From Neobacillus niacini NBRC 15566 (GTDB lineage: Bacteria; Bacillota; Bacilli; Bacillales; Cytobacillaceae), in assembly GCF_001591505.1 (NCBI RefSeq), contig NZ_BCVA01000020.1, forward strand, positions 30,229 to 94,228: a DNA stretch of 64,000 nt. Reading direction: 5' to 3'. Positions 23,694-33,309 of the stretch are shown here, one piece after another. The notes beneath the pieces are model-generated. The model made no database searches, was not told where the DNA came from, and saw nothing but the letters and a program-made list of their open reading frames with translations. Numbering within the stretch: position 1 is the first letter of the stretch; the number at the start of each line of letters is the position of its first letter. Both the position numbers and the translations under genes were made by a program.

Positions 23694-24839
23694 ATGAAAT
23701 TTATCCATACAGCTGACTGGCACTTAGGAAAGTTAGTGCATGGTGTATACATGACAGAAAACCAGCGGGAAGCATTAAATCAATTTGTTGAAATAGTCGC
23801 AGAGGAAAAGCCGGATGCTGTCGTTATTGCCGGCGATTTATATGACCGTTCAGTACCGCCAACTGATGCCGTTGAACTATTAGATGAAATCTTATTTAAA
23901 ATCAATGTCGAGTTGAAGACGCCAGTGGTTGCGATTGCTGGCAACCATGACAGTGCTGAAAGACTGTCATTTGGAAGCTCATGGTATAAGCACAGCCATT
24001 TCTACTTATCTGGTAAGCTAACGAATAGTTTTAAGCCGGTACAGGTTAACGGCGTTAATTTTTATTTAGTGCCTTTTGCAGAACCTGGAATGGTACGGCA
24101 GCTGCTTGAGGATGATTCCATTCATTCCCATCAGGACGCGATGAAGGCATTGATTGGAAAAATGGAGCAGAACCTAAATCCTAATGAACCCAACGTCCTG
24201 GTAGGACATGCATTTGTGCTAGGGGGGCAGACATCTGACTCCGAACGAGTTTTATCTGTTGGAGGATCAGGGTGTGTAGGAGCTGAAGTTTTTGAACCAT
24301 TTTCCTATACAGCCCTTGGACATCTTCACAGCCCTGATGCCATCAAACACGACAAAGTTAAATATTCAGGCTCCCTTTTAAAGTACTCCTTTTCAGAAGC
24401 CAAACAAAATAAATCGATTTCTATAATCGAAATGGATGAAAAAGGGAATTTTTCGCACCGTTATCGGTCACTGAATCCTACACATGACATGCGTGAACTA
24501 GAAGGACATCTAGATGAGTTATTAGATCCTTTCTATTATGAAAAACAACGTTTGCATGATTATTTGAAAATCACCTTGTTAGATGAAGGTGCATTGCTTG
24601 ACCCAATCAATAAATTACGCCAAGTGTATCCGAACGTCTTACACCTGGAAAGGAAAATAGATATAACGGACATGAAGAAAAAACAGTCTATCAATATCAC
24701 ACGAAATGAGAAAAAATCTGAGCTAGACTTATTTGAGCAATTTTATACGGAAATGACAACAGCTGAATTTTCCTCCGATAAAAAGGAAGTAATGACAGAC
24801 GTGATTGAAAAAGTGTTACGAGAGGAGGCAGTTAAGTGA
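23694..24839 (+). CDS. sbcD: Exonuclease SbcD (Mre11-like nuclease subunit)
   Basis: A 381-residue metallophosphoesterase. The di-metal motifs are visible in order: HTADWHLGK (residues 4-12), VIAGDLYDR, AGNHDSAERL, VGHAFV and ALGHLHSP. With SbcC it forms an ATP-driven DNA double-strand exonuclease and hairpin endonuclease that processes palindromic DNA and blocked ends. The stop overlaps the GTG start of sbcC by four bases. Nearby long inverted repeats (the family A element directly upstream) are the kind of structure this complex cleaves when extruded, though the adjacency is probably chance. Confidence 0.95.
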   Translation: MKFIHTADWHLGKLVHGVYMTENQREALNQFVEIVAEEKPDAVVIAGDLYDRSVPPTDAVELLDEILFKINVELKTPVVAIAGNHDSAERLSFGSSWYKHSHFYLSGKLTNSFKPVQVNGVNFYLVPFAEPGMVRQLLEDDSIHSHQDAMKALIGKMEQNLNPNEPNVLVGHAFVLGGQTSDSERVLSVGGSGCVGAEVFEPFSYTALGHLHSPDAIKHDKVKYSGSLLKYSFSEAKQNKSISIIEMDEKGNFSHRYRSLNPTHDMRELEGHLDELLDPFYYEKQRLHDYLKITLLDEGALLDPINKLRQVYPNVLHLERKIDITDMKKKQSINITRNEKKSELDLFEQFYTEMTTAEFSSDKKEVMTDVIEKVLREEAVK

Positions 24840-27800
24840 GACCATTAAAACTAACCATGCAGGCTTTTGGTCCATATGCGGATATAGAGACTATTGATTT
24901 CACGCAACTGGGAAATCGCACAATGTTTGTCATCTCTGGTAAAACAGGGGCGGGTAAGACTACAATATTTGACGCTATTAGTTATGCGATATATGGAAAA
25001 GCAAGTGGCGAGGACCGTAACGGCCCCGAACTAAGAAGCCAATTTGCACGAGCAGATTTGGTCACAGAGGTCTCACTCGATTTCGCTATCCGGAACAAAG
25101 TTTATTCAATCACCCGACTCCCGCAGCAGCCCAAGAAAAAAGAAAAGGGCGAAGGGTACACAACGTTACCAGCAAAGGCTGAATTATATAGCTGGGATGA
25201 GAACGGAGAAAAGAAATTACTCGCTACAAAAATCAATGATGTGGAAGAAAAAATTAAAGAAATTATGCTGATTGACAGCAATCAGTTCCGTCAGATTTTA
25301 ATGATTCCTCAAGGGGAATTTCGGAAACTGTTAACATCTGATAGTAAGGATAAAGAAGTAATTTTACAGCGCTTGTTCCATACACAGATTTATAAGATGG
25401 TCGAAGAAAAGCTGAAGTCTGAATCTACAGAGTTAAAAAATTCGGTTGAAATGCAGGTTCAAACGAGAAATGAAAATCTTCGCCGGATTCAAGCTGTAAC
25501 CAATGACGAGCTAAGAGGATATTTAGAAGCAGACAGTGTAAATGATATAATCCTCATGCCTCTTTTACAGGAAGAAATCAATGATATGGAAAAACTGCTT
25601 GAAAAATTAGCCGTCTCCTTGAAAGAAAAGGAACAGGAACAAGATATCTTAAAAGGCAAGCTATTTGAAGCAGAATCCATCCTACAACAAATCCAAACAA
25701 GAGAAGCCTTAAAAGAGGAAAAAAGTAAACTTGAATCACAAGCAGATACTTTTGTAGAAAAAGAAAAACAAGTGCAACTTGCGCATAAAGCAGCACTATT
25801 GGCCCAACAAGAGGAACTATGCCACCGGTTAAAGCGAGAGTTGGACCAATTAAAGGGAAATGTTACTTCAATACAAAGTGAAATCGAGAAACTTGAGGTT
25901 CTCTCCAAACAGTATGAACAACAGTATCAAGCTGAATACGAGCGTGAAGGGGAGCGCCAAAAAGCACTTGAAATGATTAACCAACTACTTAATATGAAGG
26001 ACGATGTTTATTCTTTTGCTGCTTTGGTAAAGGAGTCAGCGGCAGTTGAAGCTTCTTTAGAAGCTGCAAAGAAAAAACAAGTAGAATCTGAAAATAATCT
26101 TCAGGGTCTGGAAGACAAGGTGAAAAAACTTCTTGACAAAAAGGCAGAAATTGAAAAGGGCCAGCTGAAGTTTATAGAAAATGAACGTCAGCTAGAAAAA
26201 ATGCAAACTGAGTTAGAACGTATGGAAAAATACGAAAGCTTCCTTGGACGCCATCAACATGCATTAAAGGATCTAAAAGTGAAAGCTGGAAAATATGAAA
26301 ATTTAAGTGCTAGGTATTTGGATGCCAAGGCACTGGTGGAAGAATTGGAGAATAAATGGCTGCATGGACAAGCGTCACTGTTAGCAGCACGACTTTCAAA
26401 TGGTGAAGCATGTCCAGTATGTGGTTCGGAGCACCATCCAGCACCAGCTTCAGCGGACGAGGCACTAATCCCAAATGAAGAAGATCTTAAAGCCGCTAAA
26501 CAACATGCGGTTCTATTGGAAAAAGAAAAAGCTGCAGCAGAGTCACTCTTTTTTGAAAGTCAATCGATTGAAAAGACACAACGGGAAAATTGTGAGGAGC
26601 TTTTAAAAGAAATTCGTTCCAATCGTGTTGACTTTAATGAGACCGATTTGCATGCAATAAAATCAGAGATTCTTGTTGCCAAGAATAATCTACAGAATGC
26701 CCAAAAAGTGCTGAATGAACAATTCAAAATGCTTGATCAGATTAATAAGCACATTGAGAAAAGCGATTCTGAAAAATCAGGTTTAAAAAGTGCTATACAA
26801 CAGCTTTCAGTTCATGTAACTGAAATGACTGTACAATTTACGGAGAAGAACACGAACCTAACCAGGATGATGAAGGTAATCCCAGAGAACCTTCGAACAC
26901 AGGCAGCATACGAAGAGGCGTTAAAAACATCAAAAAACAGGCATGAAATGTTAGTGAAAAGACTAGAAGAGGCTCAAAAGCAATTACAAGCAGTAAAAGA
27001 GAAACAATCCGCTGAAACTGCCAGATTGCAAGACGCAGTTAAACACCATTCTAGTAAAGAAAATGAGCTTAAAGCGGAGAGAGAAATATTTGTTACGAAA
27101 CTTGCAGAACAAGGATTTGAAAATTACAGTCTCTATCATTCATCTAAGAAAACTGAGAAGGAAATCCAGATTCTTGAAGGTGAAATTCGCAGTTATCGTG
27201 AAGAGTTACGCTCTGTTTCAGACCGTTTAACTGAATTAACTGTGCTTTTACAAGATGTTAAGACGCCTAATGTTGAGGGGTTAAAGGCATTATTAGAGAA
27301 GCTTGCACTTGAAATTGTAGAGCTAAACAATCAACGGACAGATCTATTTGTTAAGAGGCGGGACAACCTTGATATCTTTCACAAAGTTAAAAAAATCAAT
27401 GAGGAAATGAAGGTATTAGAGGAACGGTATCAGCTGATTGGACATCTGCACGAAATTGCTAAAGGCCAAAATACGTATCGTATTACATTTGAACGTTATG
27501 TACTTGCGGCATTCTTAGATGATATTTTACGGGAAGCTAATGTCCGATTAAGAAAAATGACCGCGGGAAGGTTCGAGCTTCTAAGGAAAACGGATCGTTC
27601 AAAAGGGAATGTTCAAAGTGGTTTAGAGCTTCTTGTCTTTGACCAATATACTGGGCAAGAGCGTCATGTAAAGACTTTATCGGGTGGGGAAAGCTTTAAA
27701 GCCTCTCTATCGTTGGCGCTTGGGCTTGCGGATGTAGTGCAAAACTATGCAGGCGGTGTTTCACTAGAAACGATGTTTATTGACGAAGGTTTTGGCACAC

Positions 27801-27973
27801 TTGACCCTGAATCCCTTGATCAAGCCATTGAAGCGCTAATGGATATCCAAAGCAGCGGACGTTTAGTTGGAATCATATCGCATGTTCCGGAACTGAAAGA
27901 AAGAATCGATATTAGACTTGAAGTTATAGCGGGTCAAAGTGGAAGTCGGACGGAATTTGTTTTTACAAATTAA
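24836..27973 (+). CDS. sbcC: Exonuclease SbcC (Rad50-like ATPase subunit)
   Basis: A 1045-residue SMC-like ATPase. Walker A is GKTGAGKTT near residues 36-44 after MQAFGPYADIETIDF. Long coiled coils surround a zinc hook at about residue 526, CPVCGSEHHP. The C-terminal lobe has the signature LSGGESFKASLSLALGLADVVQ and Walker B FIDEGFGTLD. The protein holds SbcD and tethers DNA ends. The GTG start overlaps the sbcD stop, giving translational coupling. The gene is full length; the family B repeat begins about a dozen bases after its stop. Confidence 0.95.
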   Translation: MRPLKLTMQAFGPYADIETIDFTQLGNRTMFVISGKTGAGKTTIFDAISYAIYGKASGEDRNGPELRSQFARADLVTEVSLDFAIRNKVYSITRLPQQPKKKEKGEGYTTLPAKAELYSWDENGEKKLLATKINDVEEKIKEIMLIDSNQFRQILMIPQGEFRKLLTSDSKDKEVILQRLFHTQIYKMVEEKLKSESTELKNSVEMQVQTRNENLRRIQAVTNDELRGYLEADSVNDIILMPLLQEEINDMEKLLEKLAVSLKEKEQEQDILKGKLFEAESILQQIQTREALKEEKSKLESQADTFVEKEKQVQLAHKAALLAQQEELCHRLKRELDQLKGNVTSIQSEIEKLEVLSKQYEQQYQAEYEREGERQKALEMINQLLNMKDDVYSFAALVKESAAVEASLEAAKKKQVESENNLQGLEDKVKKLLDKKAEIEKGQLKFIENERQLEKMQTELERMEKYESFLGRHQHALKDLKVKAGKYENLSARYLDAKALVEELENKWLHGQASLLAARLSNGEACPVCGSEHHPAPASADEALIPNEEDLKAAKQHAVLLEKEKAAAESLFFESQSIEKTQRENCEELLKEIRSNRVDFNETDLHAIKSEILVAKNNLQNAQKVLNEQFKMLDQINKHIEKSDSEKSGLKSAIQQLSVHVTEMTVQFTEKNTNLTRMMKVIPENLRTQAAYEEALKTSKNRHEMLVKRLEEAQKQLQAVKEKQSAETARLQDAVKHHSSKENELKAEREIFVTKLAEQGFENYSLYHSSKKTEKEIQILEGEIRSYREELRSVSDRLTELTVLLQDVKTPNVEGLKALLEKLALEIVELNNQRTDLFVKRRDNLDIFHKVKKINEEMKVLEERYQLIGHLHEIAKGQNTYRITFERYVLAAFLDDILREANVRLRKMTAGRFELLRKTDRSKGNVQSGLELLVFDQYTGQERHVKTLSGGESFKASLSLALGLADVVQNYAGGVSLETMFIDEGFGTLDPESLDQAIEALMDIQSSGRLVGIISHVPELKERIDIRLEVIAGQSGSRTEFVFTN

Positions 27974-27985
27974 AATAAAGAAAAA

Positions 27986-28171
27986 TAGACGGAAAAATTC
28001 CGCTTAATTAGAAATGTATTATTAAAAAGGTCTAAATAGAAGGAGAGATTCCGCTTATTGGCTTAAAAAATTCGAAAATGGGGGATTTTTCTTTTAAGAA
28101 GCGGAAAACCTCCGTTTATTTACCCCAAAACGTGATGCATTCTACATTTAACCGGAAAATCTCTGCTTATT
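27986..28171 (+). repeat. Dispersed GCGGAA/TTCCGC repeat, family B copy 1
   Basis: About 186 bases composed of four spaced modules: ACGGAAAAATTCCGCTTA, AGGAGAGATTCCGCTTATTGG, AAGCGGAAAACCTCCGTTTA and CCGGAAAATCTCTGCTTA. Between them lie conserved linkers such as TTCGAAAATGGGGGATTT and a TGCATTCTACATTTAA segment. The same order recurs at 42514-42702 (plus) and 60281-60471 (minus). No open frame. It sits directly downstream of sbcC. Confidence 0.75.
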
Positions 28172-28203
28172 TTACTTATCGAATGATTGAAATAAAAACA
28201 ATG

Positions 28204-28231
28204 AAAAAAACCAGATAAAATTCTGGTTTTT
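28204..28231 (-). terminator. Terminator of the lipoprotein gene
   Basis: AAAAACCAGA pairs with TCTGGTTTTT around TAAAAT. The right arm touches the stop codon of the minus-strand lipoprotein gene, and the minus strand reads into a T run. Confidence 0.6.
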
Positions 28232-28646
28232 ATTTTGTCTTATTTTGTTCTAGATAAGTTGTCAGCTCATTTATATCCTTTGATTGGTGTATTACTCCAG
28301 CCTGGTCAAAGAGAATATAGGCTGGTTCTGTTTTAATATTCAGTTCCGGATAGGCATTCTTCACCATTTTAAGTTCAGGTAAGCTTAAAATGTCATTTAC
28401 TTTTTGGGTAATCTTTTGGTTGTTTTCAATGGGGGTATCCTGATCCCCAATAACTAAAAGTGAAAAGGATTCTTCGCTATCAGCCAATAAATTGGGATAA
28501 GGGAAAGGTGTGTTCATTTCTGATTCTGTTGGTACTTTTTCCTCCATTTGTACGGTCGATGGCTTTGTTTCTTCCTTCGTTTCGGCATTCTGACATCCCA
28601 CTAACAGGGTCAGTCCTAATAAAATTGGCCAAGATATTTTCTTCAT
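28230..28646 (-). CDS. Putative lipoprotein of 138 residues
   Basis: The signal peptide MKKISWPILLGLTLLVGC ends in a lipobox (LVGC), so the mature protein is anchored outside the membrane. A Glu/Lys/Thr-rich tether follows. The rest (FSLLVIGDQDTPIENNQKITQKVNDILSL..., TEPAYILFDQAGVIHQSKDINELTTYL) resembles a small thioredoxin-like or YbbR-like alpha/beta domain; that is a guess, and no CxxC is present. The start at 28646 follows AAAGGAAG; the frame is open 69 bases further but without a site. Divergent from coaW. Confidence 0.65.
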   Translation of the reverse strand: MKKISWPILLGLTLLVGCQNAETKEETKPSTVQMEEKVPTESEMNTPFPYPNLLADSEESFSLLVIGDQDTPIENNQKITQKVNDILSLPELKMVKNAYPELNIKTEPAYILFDQAGVIHQSKDINELTTYLEQNKTK

Positions 28647-28808
28647 TTGAATCTTCCTTTGTTGTAAAAGTACTTTTTTCCAACATAGCATATTACTTGA
28701 CTCTTGGAACGGCATGAATGTGGAGGATTGGTGAAATGAAAAGCAGGAAATTAACGATGATTGTCAAATTAGTAAGTATACTAGTCGTTATTAAAGAGGT
28801 GGAAGGGA

Positions 28809-29615
28809 ATGCATCGAAATACGGCAGGAATTGATGCTGGCGGTTCATTAATCAAAATAGTTTATCAGGAAAATGAGAGAATGCATTTTAAAAAATTTCA
28901 CATTAAAGAAAAGGATGCAGCGATTTCATGGTTGAAACTATCTGTGCCATCTTTACACGTTGCATTAACTGGCGGTAAATCCAGTGTCATACAGAAAAAG
29001 TATTTTCCAAAGAGTATAATCATTCCCGAGTTCCAAGCAACCTGTGAGGGTACTCGTTTTTTACTAGCGGCTGAAAATAAGAGTCTTGGAGAAAATTATT
29101 TAATTGTAAATATTGGAACCGGAACCTCTTGGCATGTAGTGAAAGGCGATAAGGTAGAGCGAATCCTTGGCAGTGGAATTGGTGGCGGTACGTTTACAGG
29201 TCTTGGATCACTACTTACCAAAGTACGAGGCTACCGTCAGCTCACAGTCCTCGCGGAAGAAGGAAATAAAGGCAATGTTGACATGATGGTAAAAGACATC
29301 TATGAATCTGGTGAAAGTCCCGTTAACGGTGAATTAACAGCGGCAAACTTTGCAAAGGGTATTCGGCAGAAACATTCAGAAGGAGACCGTCTGGCGTCAC
29401 TTTCTAATATGATAGCCGAAACGATTGTGTTGTTAACGTCACAGGCAGCAACGATTCATCAGGTTAAAAATGCTGTCATTATCGGAAGTGCTACTGTTGG
29501 CAATCATCCATTAAAGCAGGCTCTTGAGTTTTATATGAATATGGTAGGAGTAACACCGGTATTTCTAGAAAAAGGCGAATATTGCGGTGCCATTGGAGCC
29601 CATATAACAGTCTAA
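28809..29615 (+). CDS. coaW: Type II pantothenate kinase
   Basis: A 268-residue kinase of the acetate/sugar kinase fold, catalysing the first step of coenzyme A synthesis. The phosphate-1 motif is AGIDAGGSLIKIVY at the N-terminus. Phosphate-2 lies in YLIVNIGTGTSWHVV, then GSGIGGGTFTGLGSLL, the hallmark of type II (eukaryotic/staphylococcal-like) enzymes, and a C-terminal VIIGSATVGNHPL segment. Type II enzymes resist feedback by CoA, in contrast to type I CoaA. A GAGGTGG site precedes the start. SelB follows about 70 bases later, perhaps in the same transcript. Confidence 0.9.
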   Translation: MHRNTAGIDAGGSLIKIVYQENERMHFKKFHIKEKDAAISWLKLSVPSLHVALTGGKSSVIQKKYFPKSIIIPEFQATCEGTRFLLAAENKSLGENYLIVNIGTGTSWHVVKGDKVERILGSGIGGGTFTGLGSLLTKVRGYRQLTVLAEEGNKGNVDMMVKDIYESGESPVNGELTAANFAKGIRQKHSEGDRLASLSNMIAETIVLLTSQAATIHQVKNAVIIGSATVGNHPLKQALEFYMNMVGVTPVFLEKGEYCGAIGAHITV

Positions 29616-29688
29616 AATTGTCCTCTTGAACTATCGGTCCGTTAAAGATAAAGTAAATAGGAAGAAGTAAAAAAAGCAGGTGGCAACT

Positions 29689-31572
29689 TTGGATAAACGA
29701 TATTTTACAATTGGCATGGCAGGGCATATTGATCATGGTAAAACTTCATTAACAAAAGCCTTGACCAATGTGGATACAGATCGATTAAAAGAAGAAAAGG
29801 AACGGCAAATCTCGATCGAACTAGGATTTGCACCATTATATGAGGATCCTGAAATTCAAATTTCGGTGATTGACGTTCCAGGCCATGAGCGCTTTATTCG
29901 ACAAATGATCGCAGGGGTTGCTGGAATTGATTTAGTTGTATTGGTTGTTGCAGCAGATGAAGGTGTAATGCCGCAAACACGAGAACATCTAGATATTTTA
30001 AAATTCTTAGGTGTGAAAAACGGGATGATTGCGATTTCAAAAATTGACCGGGTCGATGAAGAATTTATTGAGCTTGTGAAAGATGATATTTTAGAAGAAC
30101 TAACAGGTACGGTCTTTGAGGGAGCCCCGTTTGTGTTAGTGGACAGCCTCTCGAGAAAGGGTATTGAGGAATTAAAAGATTTAATCATTACAACATTAAA
30201 AGAGCAAGAAATGAGAGATGCAAAAGGGGCCTTCCGTCTGCCGATTGATCAGGTGTTTACCGTAAAGGGGCAGGGGACTGTTGTTCGCGGAACTGTCTAT
30301 GAAGGTACGGTAGAAGAGGGACAAACACTTAAGATCATGCCACGAGGTCTAGAAGTAAAAGCAAGGCAAATTCAGGTTCATCACAAGCAAGCGCAAAAAG
30401 CCTATGCCGGGCAGCGTACCGCCATTAATCTTTCAGGGGTTTCGAAAGAGGATTTAGAACGCGGTGATGTTTTGGTTTCATCCGAGCATTTTATTGTGAC
30501 GAAAACAGTGGATGTTGCGATACGTGTAGTGGAGGATCTTGAACATTTGGTTAAACAAAGGATGCCGATTAAACTCCATATTGGGACAACCGAGGTAATG
30601 GGACGTATCGTCTTTTTTGACAGAAATGAGCTTAAAGAAGAAAATGGTGAAATATTATGTCAGCTGCGTTTAGAGGAAGAAATTCTTACGAAGCGGGGCG
30701 ATCGCTTTATTTTACGACGTCCAAGCCCTCAAGAAACGATCGGCGGCGGCTGGGTCATAGATCCTAGAGGAAATAAATATCGATTTGGTAACCAAACGAT
30801 TGAAGAATTGGAAAAGAAAAAAGTAGGTTCACCGAAGGAACGGATTACTGCAGCAATATTTGAAGCAAAAAGCTTAAATATCGGTGAATTAATAAAACGC
30901 ACTGCACTGGATGAAGAAACCTTGAATGAGTTTCTAGCAGATGATCATTTTGTTTTCTACAACGCGAAAGAGTATACACTTAGAATGTTGATTAATTCCA
31001 TCGAGGAAGACATCTATGATCGCCTGCAAGAATTCCATCAAACGCATTCGATGAAACTAGGTTTAAATAAGGCAGAGCTTTTGCAATCTATGCAAAAAAA
31101 ATTCTCAAAATCGCTGCTGGATTATGTAGTTGAAAACGGGATTGCCAATGGCACGTTTAGACGAAAAGAGCAGTTTGTTTCCTTATCAGGCTTTGTTCCA
31201 CATGTACCAAAAAGCTGGCAAAAGCGTGCGGATAACATGCTGAGTGAATTAAAGAAAGACGGGCTAAAGGTTCGCTATTATAAGGATTATTTTTCAGAAT
31301 CCGGTATTCCTGACACGCTGGAGGCTGATTTGAGACGTTTTCTGGAGGAGCAAGAATTGGTGGTTCATTTGGATGAGCAATTCGCTTATCATGGTGTTGT
31401 CTTTAAAGAGGCGGTCGAAAAACTCCAAGGTGGGACAGGTGAGGAGTTTGAAGTAGGCAATGCGAAAGAAATTTTAGACCTTTCACGAAAATATATGATT
31501 CCATTTTTAGAAAAGTTAGATTCCAAGGGTCTGACAAAACGAGTTGAGAATAAACGAGTTTGGCAAAAATAA
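29689..31572 (+). CDS. selB: Selenocysteine-specific elongation factor SelB
   Basis: A 627-residue translational GTPase. G1 is GHIDHGKTS, G2 region includes ERQISIELGFA, G3 is DVPGHE, and G4 is SKID in place of NKID. EF-Tu-like domains 2 and 3 follow (FTVKGQGTVVRGTV, GERGD-like RGDRFILRRPSPQETIGGG), then a C-terminal half of winged helices (about residues 370-627) that binds the SECIS hairpin. The TTG at 29689 was chosen over GTG at 29680 because GCAGGTGG precedes it well. No selA, selD, tRNA-Sec or selenoprotein gene is seen in the window, so the system is unlinked or incomplete. Confidence 0.9.
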   Translation: MDKRYFTIGMAGHIDHGKTSLTKALTNVDTDRLKEEKERQISIELGFAPLYEDPEIQISVIDVPGHERFIRQMIAGVAGIDLVVLVVAADEGVMPQTREHLDILKFLGVKNGMIAISKIDRVDEEFIELVKDDILEELTGTVFEGAPFVLVDSLSRKGIEELKDLIITTLKEQEMRDAKGAFRLPIDQVFTVKGQGTVVRGTVYEGTVEEGQTLKIMPRGLEVKARQIQVHHKQAQKAYAGQRTAINLSGVSKEDLERGDVLVSSEHFIVTKTVDVAIRVVEDLEHLVKQRMPIKLHIGTTEVMGRIVFFDRNELKEENGEILCQLRLEEEILTKRGDRFILRRPSPQETIGGGWVIDPRGNKYRFGNQTIEELEKKKVGSPKERITAAIFEAKSLNIGELIKRTALDEETLNEFLADDHFVFYNAKEYTLRMLINSIEEDIYDRLQEFHQTHSMKLGLNKAELLQSMQKKFSKSLLDYVVENGIANGTFRRKEQFVSLSGFVPHVPKSWQKRADNMLSELKKDGLKVRYYKDYFSESGIPDTLEADLRRFLEEQELVVHLDEQFAYHGVVFKEAVEKLQGGTGEEFEVGNAKEILDLSRKYMIPFLEKLDSKGLTKRVENKRVWQK

Positions 31573-31578
31573 GCAATA

Positions 31579-31617
31579 AAAACCTCAATCCAAATTAACC
31601 GATTGAGGTTTTTATTT
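31579..31617. terminator. Bidirectional terminator between selB and the TerD gene
   Basis: AAAACCTCAATC pairs perfectly with GATTGAGGTTTT around a 10-base loop; T runs on both strands fit the convergent genes. Confidence 0.8.
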
Positions 31618-33084
31618 TTATGATAGAAACTCACCAGGATTCAAACCAAGCTCACGGCAAATATCGCTGACCATTTGCATTTCATTGTGGTCAAAGTTGC
31701 CATCTGCATAACCAATAGCAATACAGTAACGAGCCACTAAACGGGCAATTTCAGGCTTCGTTCTTATTTTTCCAAGTGCACGGAAGGCTTCAGCTCTTCC
31801 AATCATACGATCGGCTTCAATACGGGACACAAAGTAATTAAATCGTTGAAGCACTTTATTACTGTCAAATACGCGTAATTCTTCGCTGGAATGAATAAAT
31901 TCCACCATTTTTTGTCTTTCCATAGCATCCAAGTAACCGTCTGCCATCGAAACTAATGCACAAGCGGCTACGACCGCTTCTAATACGTCCTGACTCTTGT
32001 AACGATTAAACAATTCTTGTGCTTTTCTCTTGGATTGATTCGCCCATTCCGCGTAGTCCGTTTGGTTTGGGGACCATGAGTTGCCACAGCTATTACATGT
32101 GAATTTCAACTGATTTTTCCCAATAAATCCTCCAAGCAAACCGACTGGCCCAAGAATTAAACCGCCAATCGCTGCTTTACCCAAACCAAATCCCTTTTGT
32201 CCAGTACGAATATTAGATGAACTACAGCGTGGACAATGAATATCATCTCCATATGTACGATTGGTGCTTCCATGTGAGGTTTGGGTTGGATATCCAAAAG
32301 CTGGCTGAGAATAGGATGATTCCGGTTGTAAATGGATACTCTGCTGCTGTTGATTTTGTTGGTATGGGTTAGAGCTGTATGAATTTTGATTATAGGATGG
32401 TTGATTATTATATTGATTTTGGCTGCTATATTGGTTCTGATTGTTAAACTGATTTTGATGGTTGTTAAATAAATTTTGTTGAACAGGCGGTGTGTTTGCC
32501 GGTGCCGGATCATCCACACTTACACCGAAATTGCCGCATAAAGCAGCTAGTCCACCTTGAAAACCACTGGCTATCGCATTAAATTTCCATTCTCCGTTAT
32601 GGCGGTAAAGTTCTGCTGCAACAATCGCGGTTTCAACAGTAAAGTCTCTGCCTAGGTTAAAACGAAGCAGCTCTTCATTCGTTTGTTCATTGTAAATGCG
32701 CACGTATGAATTAGAGATTTGTCCAAAATTCTGGTGCTTCATTTGTGCGTCATGAATCGTAATCGTGAATGCAATTCGGTGGATGTGGCTTGGCACTCTT
32801 TGCAAATCGATGCGGATTTGTTCGTCATCACGTTCGCCAGCTCCACTGCGGTTGTCCCCACTGTAATTTATTGAGCCATTGCCTCCAGATGGATTATTAT
32901 AAAAAATAAAATCCTGGTCGCTTTGAACCTTTCCAGACGCTCCTAATAAAAAGGTGGAAGCATCTAAATCAAAGTTAGACCCATTATGTGCAATATCCCA
33001 TCCTAAGCCAACGACAACATTCTGCAGACCAGGATGTGACTTTGTTAAATCAACTTTTTGTCCTTTACTAAGTGTAACTCCCAC
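31618..33084 (-). CDS. TerD domain - N/Q-rich linker - zinc ribbon - TerB domain fusion protein
   Basis: A 488-residue multidomain protein. Residues 1-190 are a TerD domain (GVTLSKGQKVDLTKSHPGL, GWDIAHNGSNFDLDAS, DQDFIFYNNP, calcium-binding NRSGAGERDDE). Residues about 200-270 are almost only Asn, Gln, Tyr, Ser and Pro. A zinc ribbon follows (CPRC near 285, CNSC near 330) around a glycine-rich GLILGPVGLLGGFIG hydrophobic patch. Residues about 360-488 form a TerB-like helical domain (ALVSMADGYLDAMERQ, IGYADGNFDHNE). The GTG at 33084 is taken because TAGGAG precedes it by eight bases and TerD proteins begin MGVxLSKG. Linked to tellurite/envelope stress systems; exact role unknown. Confidence 0.85.
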   Translation of the reverse strand: MGVTLSKGQKVDLTKSHPGLQNVVVGLGWDIAHNGSNFDLDASTFLLGASGKVQSDQDFIFYNNPSGGNGSINYSGDNRSGAGERDDEQIRIDLQRVPSHIHRIAFTITIHDAQMKHQNFGQISNSYVRIYNEQTNEELLRFNLGRDFTVETAIVAAELYRHNGEWKFNAIASGFQGGLAALCGNFGVSVDDPAPANTPPVQQNLFNNHQNQFNNQNQYSSQNQYNNQPSYNQNSYSSNPYQQNQQQQSIHLQPESSYSQPAFGYPTQTSHGSTNRTYGDDIHCPRCSSSNIRTGQKGFGLGKAAIGGLILGPVGLLGGFIGKNQLKFTCNSCGNSWSPNQTDYAEWANQSKRKAQELFNRYKSQDVLEAVVAACALVSMADGYLDAMERQKMVEFIHSSEELRVFDSNKVLQRFNYFVSRIEADRMIGRAEAFRALGKIRTKPEIARLVARYCIAIGYADGNFDHNEMQMVSDICRELGLNPGEFLS

Positions 33085-33309
33085 GTATTTCACTCCTAAT
33101 CGTGTTTACTATTTTTATTTTATTATAAAGCAACCATTGTAGAAGAACGAATTCTTCACTGATATATTTCCTACTGCTTACATTTACGTTAACTTGGCGA
33201 AAAAGTTTCAAAAATGTATATAGTAGTAAATAAGAAAAGTTTTTATACCCGTATCTTTTTATTCCACCTAAACGTTTATAGTGTAGAGAGTGTTAAGGGA
33301 GTGAAAATA

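Noticed and set aside
28736..28834. 32-codon frame with GGAGG site upstream of coaW
   Set aside because: It overlaps the coaW start in another frame and has no distinctive sequence; a leader peptide is possible but not supported.
32157..32519. Minus-strand 120-codon frame
   Set aside because: Out-of-frame shadow of the N/Q-rich linker of the TerD/TerB protein.
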